DNA of 64,000 bases from Gemmobacter megaterium. GTDB taxonomy: Bacteria > Pseudomonadota > Alphaproteobacteria > Rhodobacterales > Rhodobacteraceae. Positions 34,209 to 41,460 of the stretch are shown here, one piece after another. Where the stretch lies: contig NZ_FTOT01000002.1 in the NCBI RefSeq assembly GCF_900156815.1, positions 124,001 to 188,000 of the forward strand. Reading direction: 5' to 3'. Numbering within the stretch: the first letter of the stretch is position 1; each line of letters opens with the position of its first letter. Both the position numbers and the translations under genes were made by a program. The notes under the pieces are model-generated. The model did no database searches. It was not told the DNA's origin and saw only the letters and a program-made list of their open reading frames with translations.

Positions 34209-35205
34209 GGCGCAACCTCGGGTTCAATACGGTATACAGCAGATCGACAATCAGGTTCACCCCGGTGAAGATCAGCGCGAACAGGATCACGATGCCCTGG
34301 ATCAGCGGCAGATCGCGGTTGATCACCGCATCAATGGCCATGTTGCCAAGCCCTTCATAGGAAAACAGCCGCTCGATGATCACCGTGCCACCGATCAGAA
34401 AGGTGAACTGCACCCCCACCAGCGTCAGCGTCGGCAGCACCGCATTGGGCAAGGCGTCGCGCGTGATCACATGGGTCTCGTCATAGCCCTTGGTACGGCT
34501 CAGCGTGACGTAGTCCAGATGCATCGTCTCTTTCAGGCTCTGCTTGAGCAGTTGTGCGATGATCGCCGCCAGCGGCAGCGCCAATGCCACCGCCGGCATG
34601 AACATATGCGCCACGATGTCGGCCCACAGATCGAACCGCAGCCGCAGCACGCTTTCGAACAGATAGAAATTGGTGGTGAACGGCAGGTCCAGGCTGGGCG
34701 AGATGCGCCCCGAAATGTGGAACACCGGCCACAGCACCCCGAACAGCAGGATCAGCACCAGCCCCCACAGGAAATCGGGCACCGACAGCGCCATACCATT
34801 GCCCACATCCACCGCCGCCTCTGTGCGGCCGCCCCGGAACCGGGTGCCGATCAGCGCCAGCGCGCCGCCCCAGACCACCGCCAGCACCAGCGCCATCACT
34901 GACAGCTCCAACGTGGCCGGTAGCCGCCCCAGCACCAGGCCCAGCACCGGCTGGCGCGTGCTGATCGACGTGCCGAAATCGCCGCGCAGCACCCCGCCCA
35001 GCCAGATAAAGAACTGCTCGGCAATGGATTTGTCCAGGCCATACAATGCCTTGAGCCGCAGCTCATCCTCTGGCGTCGCGCCAGGGGGCAACATCATGGC
35101 AATCGGGTTTCCGGGCACCACCCGGATGACGACAAACACGATCACCGCCACGCCCAACAGCGTGACCAGCGTGCTTGCCAGCCGCAACAGACTTCTTCTC
35201 AGCAC
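34201..35205 (-). CDS. Peptide-type ABC transporter permease (DppB class), second system
   Basis: About 334 residues with an N-terminal helix (RLASTLVTLLGVAVIVFVVI), the DppB periplasmic start (GLDKSIAEQFFIWLGGVLRGDFG) and a permease domain whose EAA-type loop is TLSRTKGYDETHVITRDALPN. No ATG lies in a good place; I chose GTG at 35205, which puts the first helix at the usual distance, with AGGGG upstream. GTG at 35226 is an alternative. A strong double hairpin separates it from the solute-binding-protein gene upstream. Confidence 0.88.
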   Translation of the reverse strand: MLRRSLLRLASTLVTLLGVAVIVFVVIRVVPGNPIAMMLPPGATPEDELRLKALYGLDKSIAEQFFIWLGGVLRGDFGTSISTRQPVLGLVLGRLPATLELSVMALVLAVVWGGALALIGTRFRGGRTEAAVDVGNGMALSVPDFLWGLVLILLFGVLWPVFHISGRISPSLDLPFTTNFYLFESVLRLRFDLWADIVAHMFMPAVALALPLAAIIAQLLKQSLKETMHLDYVTLSRTKGYDETHVITRDALPNAVLPTLTLVGVQFTFLIGGTVIIERLFSYEGLGNMAIDAVINRDLPLIQGIVILFALIFTGVNLIVDLLYTVLNPRLRHA

Positions 35206-35278
35206 AGGACGACCCCTGACATGCACGACACCACGCGGGCGCCCTGCTTCGCTCTGACCCAACTATTCTCGGGGGTTT

Positions 35279-35335
35279 CCCAAGGGGGGTGGACACCCCC
35301 CCTTGGGGCGGGGGTGCGGGGGCGGCAGCCCCCGC
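35279..35335 (-). other. Two intercistronic hairpins between the solute-binding-protein gene and the permease gene
   Basis: Hairpin 1: CCCAAGGGGGG (35279-35289) pairs with CCCCCCCTTGGG (35296-35307) with one bulged base. Hairpin 2: GCGGGGGC / GCCCCCGC, a perfect 8-bp stem with loop GGCA at 35316-35335. They lie directly after the binding-protein stop codon, inside the operon. Such structures protect the upstream message or reduce read-through, giving more binding protein than permease. Confidence 0.75.
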
Positions 35336-35343
35336 TTGCCCCC

Positions 35344-36867
35344 TCAGGCCCGCGTCATCAGATGCGGCAAGAGCGCGCCCGAGGCATGAGGCACCACCTT
35401 GACCCGTGCATCATGCAGGATCGGCTGGACATACTGGAACAGCGGCAGCACCAGCGCCTCTTCGGCGATATGGGCGCTGACCTTCTTCCAGCCGTCAATC
35501 CGCTTGGCCTCGTCCGGCTCGCCCCAGAGCGGGTTGATCATGTCGATCACATCCTGCCCGTCCCAGACCGAATGGGGCGAGGGGCCATACATCGCAAAGC
35601 CTGTCGAGGTAGTCGGATCACCCACCGAATTGCCCCAGTTGTAGAAGGCCGCCGGGGCCAGTTGATCGGCCGCGCGCAGTTCGAAATGCTTGGCCACCTC
35701 GTAGACCTCGATCTCGGCCTCGATGCCGACGCGGCGCCACAGGCCGACGATGGCCTGGATGATCTCGTAATCCTTGGGCTTGAAGCCACGGGTGGTCTGA
35801 ATCTTGAACCGCACCGGATTTTCGGGGGAGTAACCCGAGGCGGCCAGCAGTTCCTTGGCCTTTTCCGGGTCATAGGGCACCTCGATACTGGCATCGAAGG
35901 CGTCGTATTCCGGGGTTTCCAGCGTGGCCAGCGGCACGCCATAGCCCGACAGCAGCCGGTCGATGATGGTCTGCTTGTCCACCGCCAGCACCGCCGCCTT
36001 GCGCACGTTGGGATCGAGCATCACGTCGATATCGTTGAAGAAGATCATCGCAATATCGGAAATCGGCGCCGCGGTCCCGGCAAGGCCGCTCCGGCCCTTG
36101 AGGCGGTCGAATTCCTCGTAGGGCATTTCCAGCGTGACATGGCTGTTGCCCGATTCCACCTCGGCCACGCGGCTGGCGGCATCGGTGACGAATTTGATGG
36201 TCACGGTCTCGAACGCAGGTGCGCCGCCCCAATAGTCGGGATTGGCCTTCAGCCGGACAAAGGCGTTGCGTTCGTAGCGGTCGACCATATAGGGGCCGGT
36301 GCCGATCGGCGCAGCCTCGAACCCTTCGGCCCCGACACGCTCGTAATACGCCTTGGGCAGCACATAGCCGGTCAGGAAATACATCCACTTGAAGATGGTG
36401 GGGTCGAACTGTTTGACATCGGCAATCACGCGGTTGCCCTCGACCCGGTGATTTTCCAGTGTGCCCCAGACGAACTGGATCGGGCTGCCGGTGTCGGGAT
36501 TGGCCACGCGCGCCAAGCTCCAGGCGACATCCTCGGCGGTAAAGTCCGATCCGTCATGCCATTTGACGCCTTCGCGCACATCCATCCACACCTGGGTGCG
36601 GTCGTCGTTCCAGCCCCAGTCGGTCAGCAGGCCGGGCGCGGGCGACAGATCGGGCTTTTGCAGGATGAACTGATCAAAAACCGACTGGTACAGCCCCTGG
36701 ATGGTGGGGTTCACGGCGCTGGGGCCGGTGGTCGGATCCCAGCTTGGCAGGTTGACGTTATAGGCGATGACCAGTTCGGTGATGGCCTGGGCCAGCACTG
36801 GCCTGGCAAAGGCCAGCGTCATGCTGGCGGCCGAAATCTGCAGCAGGCTGCGGCGCGAAAGTGTCAT
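35344..36867 (-). CDS. Peptide-type ABC transporter solute-binding protein, second system
   Basis: A 507-residue family 5 binding protein. The N-terminus MTLSRRSLLQISAASM has a twin-Arg-like SRRSLL followed by a hydrophobic stretch to LAQA, so export by Tat or Sec is expected. The mature part contains the DppA-type signature VREGVKWHDGSDFTAEDVAWSL and YERNAFVRLKANPDYWGG. The start at 36867 gives the right length; a longer open frame upstream runs into the next gene. It follows the CrtI-like flavoprotein gene by 62 bases and precedes the four transporter genes. Ligand unknown; context suggests an aromatic or amine compound. Confidence 0.93.
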   Translation of the reverse strand: MTLSRRSLLQISAASMTLAFARPVLAQAITELVIAYNVNLPSWDPTTGPSAVNPTIQGLYQSVFDQFILQKPDLSPAPGLLTDWGWNDDRTQVWMDVREGVKWHDGSDFTAEDVAWSLARVANPDTGSPIQFVWGTLENHRVEGNRVIADVKQFDPTIFKWMYFLTGYVLPKAYYERVGAEGFEAAPIGTGPYMVDRYERNAFVRLKANPDYWGGAPAFETVTIKFVTDAASRVAEVESGNSHVTLEMPYEEFDRLKGRSGLAGTAAPISDIAMIFFNDIDVMLDPNVRKAAVLAVDKQTIIDRLLSGYGVPLATLETPEYDAFDASIEVPYDPEKAKELLAASGYSPENPVRFKIQTTRGFKPKDYEIIQAIVGLWRRVGIEAEIEVYEVAKHFELRAADQLAPAAFYNWGNSVGDPTTSTGFAMYGPSPHSVWDGQDVIDMINPLWGEPDEAKRIDGWKKVSAHIAEEALVLPLFQYVQPILHDARVKVVPHASGALLPHLMTRA

Positions 36868-36929
36868 GGTGTTTCCCTGTTGGTTGCTTTGCTTTGTTGC
36901 TTGCGTCGTCGTCGGGTTGGTCGGTCGGT

Positions 36930-38501
36930 TCAGGCCCCTGCCAGCTTTTGCGCCAGCAGCCAGCCCGGCCCGGCCCCCGTGCCCGCCCCCGGCCAGACCG
37001 CAGCGCCGGTCAGGTGAAGGTTGCGCAAGGGGGTCGATCCGTCGGTGCGCCCGCGCATGGGCCGGAACAGGAAGTGCTGCGACAGGTGGTGGCTGCCACA
37101 GATCTGGTCGCCCCCCACCAGATTGGGGTTGTCGGCCTCCAGCGCGGCGGGGCTGACGATATGCTGCCCCAGGATATGACCGCGCAGGCCGGGGGCATAG
37201 CGTTCCAGGATGTCCAGCGCGCGTTCCGCCATTGGCCCCGACGCATCTGCCCAATCGGTGGCGGCGATCCGGCCAGCCGCATCGCCCAGAATGGTGCCGG
37301 GCACCATGCGGACCTGAACCCACAGCACATGCTTGCCCTCGGGCGCGCGGCTGGGATCGACCACGGTGGGCTGGCCGACAACCAGCGCCGGTTCATCCGG
37401 CAACAGCCCGGCGCTGGCCTGCTGATAGGTGCGCGCCATCTGGTCCAGCGAGGGTGCCAGATGCACATAGGCATAGCGGTGCAGATCTGCCCCTGCGGCC
37501 CAGGGCGGCAGCGCATCCATGGCCAGATGAATCATCATGGTGCCCGGCGCGTGGCGATAGCGCGTCATCGCCCCGTCAAAACCGGCATCGCCCGTGCCCC
37601 CGGTCAGCCGCATCAGCCCCTTGGGCGCGACGCCCGCGATCACCGCCTTGCGCGCGGTGATGGTCCGCCCATCCGCCAGTTCGATCCCGCTGGCCGCCTC
37701 GCCGGTGTGCAGGATGCGCACGACGGGGGCGTTGCATTCCACATGCCCGCCGCGCGCCGAAATCTCGGCCACCAGCGCATCTGTCACCCGGCCTGCCCCG
37801 CCCTTGGCCAGAACCATGCCGAAGGCCTGGCCTGCCATCCCCTCCAGATAGGGAAAAAGCGCGCCACCCGCGACGTCGGGAGCATAATCAAGATGCAGCC
37901 CCCAGGCGCCGAGGGTGGCCCGCAGGTGGGGAGACTCGAACGTGTCCTCCAGCCAGGCGCGGGGCGACGACAGCAGGAACTTGCCCATGTCCTGCGTGCC
38001 GCCGATGCCGCGCTCGCGCCAAAGGCGCCACAGAATGGATGCGAGTGCACGCATTTTCATGGGCGAGCCCAGCAGCGCGAAGATGTGATTCGCATCGGCC
38101 GGGAACTGGCCTGCCAACCGCGCCCATGTGGCTGCATCGGCTGCCGAGAACGCGGCAATCCGCGATTGCGTCTCGGCCAGGTCGGTGCCGATCCCCAGCC
38201 AGCGGCCATCCGGAAAGGCGCTGGCAAAGGGATGGCTCGTCGGCGCCAGTTCCAGCCCCCGTGCCATAAGCGCCGGGCCATACGCCTTGAAAAATTGGCT
38301 TCCAGCGAACAGCGACATGTTCATCGCGGCCCAGTCATGGCGGAATCCCGGCAGCGTATATGCCCCCGTGCGCACCGCGCCGCCCGGTTCGGCGGCCTGT
38401 TCGAACACGCCGACCGACCAGCCCCTGGCGGTCAGGTGCAGGGCACAGGCCAACGCATTGTGGCCCGCGCCGATGATCACGGCGTCGAACGTGTCGTTCA
38501 T
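36930..38501 (-). CDS. CrtI/PYROXD2-like FAD-dependent oxidoreductase A
   Basis: A 523-residue flavoprotein of the phytoene-desaturase-like amine-oxidase superfamily. AVIIGAGHNALACALHL (from about residue 6) binds FAD; GVFEQAAEPGGAVRT is the typical second block; GAAVWPGAGTGAGPGWLLA closes the FAD site. GQPTVVDPSRAPEGKHVLWVQV is characteristic of PYROXD2-like proteins rather than carotenoid desaturases. No carotenoid genes are near. AGGGAG precedes the ATG at 38501. It heads the operon with the binding protein and ABC transporter, and is a paralogue of the enzyme encoded at 39413. The reaction is unknown. Confidence 0.85.
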   Translation of the reverse strand: MNDTFDAVIIGAGHNALACALHLTARGWSVGVFEQAAEPGGAVRTGAYTLPGFRHDWAAMNMSLFAGSQFFKAYGPALMARGLELAPTSHPFASAFPDGRWLGIGTDLAETQSRIAAFSAADAATWARLAGQFPADANHIFALLGSPMKMRALASILWRLWRERGIGGTQDMGKFLLSSPRAWLEDTFESPHLRATLGAWGLHLDYAPDVAGGALFPYLEGMAGQAFGMVLAKGGAGRVTDALVAEISARGGHVECNAPVVRILHTGEAASGIELADGRTITARKAVIAGVAPKGLMRLTGGTGDAGFDGAMTRYRHAPGTMMIHLAMDALPPWAAGADLHRYAYVHLAPSLDQMARTYQQASAGLLPDEPALVVGQPTVVDPSRAPEGKHVLWVQVRMVPGTILGDAAGRIAATDWADASGPMAERALDILERYAPGLRGHILGQHIVSPAALEADNPNLVGGDQICGSHHLSQHFLFRPMRGRTDGSTPLRNLHLTGAAVWPGAGTGAGPGWLLAQKLAGA

Positions 38502-38535
38502 TGCTCCCTGGTCCTTCTTTTTAGAATATACTTGC

Positions 38536-38549
38536 AAATGCATTCATTT
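38536..38549. promoter_or_regulatory. Candidate MarR operator between the divergent operons
   Basis: AAATG-CATT-CATTT is a perfect 5-bp inverted repeat in an AT-rich patch between the two divergent transcription units. The only regulator encoded in either unit is the MarR protein at 40969. Its role as operator is inferred. Confidence 0.35.
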
Positions 38550-38616
38550 CTGTCCAGCATCATTTCACCGCATCCGACGGGGGCCCTACCCCCGCCAATC
38601 TCAGGGAGACATACGC

Positions 38617-39408
38617 ATGACCTCTGCCGCCGTTCTGCAGAACCTCGGGACCATGATCCTTTCGGGGGGAATCGAGGTGGTCGATTGCTCGGGCACGCTC
38701 GGGCCCGAGACGCCGCTGCTGAAGCTGCCGCCGGAACTGGCCAAGGACACCCCGCCGATCAAGATCCACAAGATCAGCGAATACGACAATGACGGTCCGT
38801 TCTGGGCCTGGAACTGGCTGGAACTGGGCGAACATTCGGGCACCCATTTCGATGCGCCGCATCACTGGATCACCGGCAAGGACAACCCCGAAGGCTACAC
38901 CGACACGCTGAAGGTGCAGCGGCTGGTCGCCCCGGTCAACGTGCTGGATTTCAGCAAGGAAGCCGCCGAGAACCACGATTTCCTGCTGACCATCGAACAT
39001 GTGAAGGCCTGGGAGGCCGAACATGGCGAGATCGGCAAGGACGAATGGGTCGTGATGCGGTCGGACTGGGACAAACGCAACCATGACGAGGCGCTGTATC
39101 TGAACGCCGATGCCAACGGCCCGCATACCCCCGGACCGACGGCCGAGGTGATCCAGTACCTGATCGACAAGGGCATCGTCGGCTGGGGCACGCAGTGCAT
39201 CGGCACTGATGCCGGTCTGGCCGGTGGCATGACCCCGCCCTTCCCGGCGCATAACCTGCTGCACGCCAACAACCGCTTTGGCCTGGCCTCGTTGACCAAT
39301 CTGGACAAGCTGCCACCGAAAGGTGCGATCCTGATCGCGGCGCCGCTGAAGATCAAGCAGGGCACCGGCTCGCCGATCCGCGCGCTGGCGCTGGTTCCGA
39401 AGGCCTGA
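38617..39408 (+). CDS. Cyclase-family metal hydrolase, isatin-hydrolase-like
   Basis: A 263-residue member of the cyclase/kynurenine formamidase-like fold. GEHSGTHFDAPHHW is the metal-binding HxGTHxDxPxH motif (from about residue 70), and GTDAG a further conserved block. Stretches such as TPLLKLPPELA, GPFWAWNWLELGEHSGTHFDAP, TGKDNPEG and PPKGAILIAAPLKIKQGTGSP resemble, from memory, the isatin hydrolase of Labrenzia, which opens isatin to isatinate with manganese. Kynurenine formamidase is the closest alternative function. It begins an operon with a CrtI-like flavoprotein, MarR and IorA-IorB, which makes an indole-derived substrate plausible. Confidence 0.85.
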   Translation: MTSAAVLQNLGTMILSGGIEVVDCSGTLGPETPLLKLPPELAKDTPPIKIHKISEYDNDGPFWAWNWLELGEHSGTHFDAPHHWITGKDNPEGYTDTLKVQRLVAPVNVLDFSKEAAENHDFLLTIEHVKAWEAEHGEIGKDEWVVMRSDWDKRNHDEALYLNADANGPHTPGPTAEVIQYLIDKGIVGWGTQCIGTDAGLAGGMTPPFPAHNLLHANNRFGLASLTNLDKLPPKGAILIAAPLKIKQGTGSPIRALALVPKA

Positions 39409-39412
39409 CGCC

Positions 39413-40972
39413 ATGGGGGCCGATCACGTCATCATCGGGTCGGGCATCAACGCGCTGGTCGCGGCGGCCCTGCTGTCGCGCAAGGGCAAGAAGGTGCTGG
39501 TTCTGGAACGCGCAGAGGTGCCCGGCGGGTGCCTGCGGACCGAAGCCGCCACCCTGCCCGGCTTTACCCATGACGTGATGGCCACCACCTTCGTGCTGTT
39601 CATCACGTCTCCGGCCTATGCAGAACTGGCCGGGGATCTGGCCCGGCACGGGCTGGAGTTCTGCCATACGCCCCATCCGACCGCCGTTCTGCGGCCGGGT
39701 GGCGAGGCGCTGGTCCTGACCACGGACCGCGCAGAGAATATTCGCAATTTCAATGATGTGCTGGCGGGCGACGGCGATCAGCATGGCCGCGATGTCGGCG
39801 CGCTGGAGGCGGATGCACCCTTCCTGTTCAGCCTGCTGGGCGGCAATCTGTGGTCGTGGAAAACCGCGCGGCTGCTGCTGGGTCAGGCGCGCAGGCGCGG
39901 CCTGTCCGGCCTTGCCGCCTGGTTCGGCACCGCACTGGCCCCCGCGCGCGGCTGGCTGGAAACCGACTACCGCAGCCCCGTCGTGCAGGCGTTGTGGGCG
40001 CCCTGGGTGCTGCATTGCGGCCTGACCCCCGAAAGCGCCTATTCCGGGCAGATGGCCAAGGTCGTCGCCTTTGCGCTGGAGGCTGCCGGGGCGCCCATCG
40101 TCAAGGGTGGATCGGTCGCCGCCGTCAACGCCTTTGTCAGCCTGATCGAGGCGAATGGCGGCGAGATCCGCACCGGCGCCGATGTGGACCGGATCCTTGT
40201 CCGGGATGGCCGCGTCACCGGCGTGCGCCTGTCCGGCGGCGTGGAAATCGCGGCCGGATCCGTCCTTGCCTCGGTTGCGCCGGGGCAACTGTACGGGCGG
40301 CTGCTGAACGGGGTGAACCTGCCACAGGACCGCGCCGCGACCCGGACCTTCCGCCATGGCCGCGCCGATTTCCAGTTGCATTACGCGCTGGACCGGGCGC
40401 CCGAATGGACCACACCGGGGCTGGATCAGGTGGCGCTGATCCATCTGGCCGACAGCATCGATTCGGTCTCCAAATCCGCGAACGAGGCCGAACGCGGCCT
40501 GTTCCCCGAAACCCCCACCATCTGCGTGGGCCAACCCACGGCGCTGGATCCGTCGCGCGCACCACAGGGCAAGGCGGTGATCTGGATCCAGATCCCCGAT
40601 GCCCCCCGCGAGATCAAGGGCGATGCCGCAGGCCAGATCCCCGGCCGCACATGGGACGAAGCCACGCGCGAGGCGTTTGCCGACCGGATCGAGGCCATTC
40701 TGGCGCAGCACATCAAGGATTTCGACGCGATCAAGCTGGCCCGCCGCGCCTATAGCCCGGCGGATCTGGAGGCGATGAACATCAACCTTGTCGGCGGCGA
40801 TCCCTATGGCGGGGCCTGTTCCATCGACCAGTTCTTTATCTGGCGTCCCTTTGCCCATTCGGCCAAGGGCAGCGCAGTGCGCGGGCTGACCCATATCGGC
40901 GCCTCGACCCATCCCGGCCCTGGTCTGGGCGGCGGATCGGGCTATCTGGCGGCCAAGGGCCTGGGCGCATGA
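39413..40972 (+). CDS. CrtI/PYROXD2-like FAD-dependent oxidoreductase B
   Basis: A 519-residue paralogue of the enzyme encoded at 36930-38501. It has HVIIGSGINALVAAALLSRKGKKV as FAD-binding start, LVLERAEVPGGCLRTEAATL and the family marker GQPTALDPSRAPQGKAVIWIQI. The ending HIGASTHPGPGLGGGSGYLAAK matches the closing FAD block. It follows the cyclase gene after four bases and overlaps the MarR gene by ATGA. The two copies in divergent operons suggest two related oxidation steps, or a heteromeric enzyme. The substrate is unknown. Confidence 0.85.
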   Translation: MGADHVIIGSGINALVAAALLSRKGKKVLVLERAEVPGGCLRTEAATLPGFTHDVMATTFVLFITSPAYAELAGDLARHGLEFCHTPHPTAVLRPGGEALVLTTDRAENIRNFNDVLAGDGDQHGRDVGALEADAPFLFSLLGGNLWSWKTARLLLGQARRRGLSGLAAWFGTALAPARGWLETDYRSPVVQALWAPWVLHCGLTPESAYSGQMAKVVAFALEAAGAPIVKGGSVAAVNAFVSLIEANGGEIRTGADVDRILVRDGRVTGVRLSGGVEIAAGSVLASVAPGQLYGRLLNGVNLPQDRAATRTFRHGRADFQLHYALDRAPEWTTPGLDQVALIHLADSIDSVSKSANEAERGLFPETPTICVGQPTALDPSRAPQGKAVIWIQIPDAPREIKGDAAGQIPGRTWDEATREAFADRIEAILAQHIKDFDAIKLARRAYSPADLEAMNINLVGGDPYGGACSIDQFFIWRPFAHSAKGSAVRGLTHIGASTHPGPGLGGGSGYLAAKGLGA

Positions 40973-41448
40973 GCGACGATCTGTCCCCCCACGACACGCT
41001 GCCACGTCTGGGCGAGATCGGGCTGTCGAATTTTGCGCCCTATCTGATGAACCGCATCATGGCGCGCTACAATGCGTCGCTGCGCGATGAGCTGACGAAA
41101 CAGGGGCTGACCACGGCGAAAATGCGCGCGCTCGCCTCGCTTTCCGTGCTGGACGGGCCGCTGATCCGGGAACTGGCCGTCTATACGGTGATCGAACAAT
41201 CCACCCTGTCGCGCGCGCTGGACCAGTTGGATGCAGCGGGCCTTGTGCGCCGCGAACCCGACCCGACCGACAGCCGCGCCACCCGCGTGACCATCACCGA
41301 GGCAGGCCGTGCCGCGCATGAGGCGCTGTGGCCGCAGATGTTCGACGCCTATGACCGCATGTTCCGGGGCATCCCCGACAGCGAACGGCGCGCCTTTGTA
41401 GGCACGCTGCAAAAGATACTCTCCAATATCCGCAAGCACGATATCTGA
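40969..41448 (+). CDS. MarR-family transcriptional regulator
   Basis: A 159-residue winged-helix regulator: LTTAKMRALASLSVLDGPLIRELAVYTVIEQSTLSRALDQLDAAGLVRREPDPTDSRATRV spans the helix-turn-helix and wing. MarR proteins usually repress and are released by aromatic ligands. It overlaps the flavoprotein gene by ATGA and precedes iorA by 12 bases, so it is produced from the operon it probably controls. A candidate operator lies at 38536-38549. Confidence 0.93.
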   Translation: MSDDLSPHDTLPRLGEIGLSNFAPYLMNRIMARYNASLRDELTKQGLTTAKMRALASLSVLDGPLIRELAVYTVIEQSTLSRALDQLDAAGLVRREPDPTDSRATRVTITEAGRAAHEALWPQMFDAYDRMFRGIPDSERRAFVGTLQKILSNIRKHDI

Positions 41449-41460
41449 CAGGAACCAGCC

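Noticed and set aside
36930-40972. The two CrtI-like flavoproteins as a carotenoid pathway
   Set aside because: No crtB, crtE or other carotenoid gene is near, and the GQPT-DPSRAP block points to PYROXD2-like oxidoreductases.
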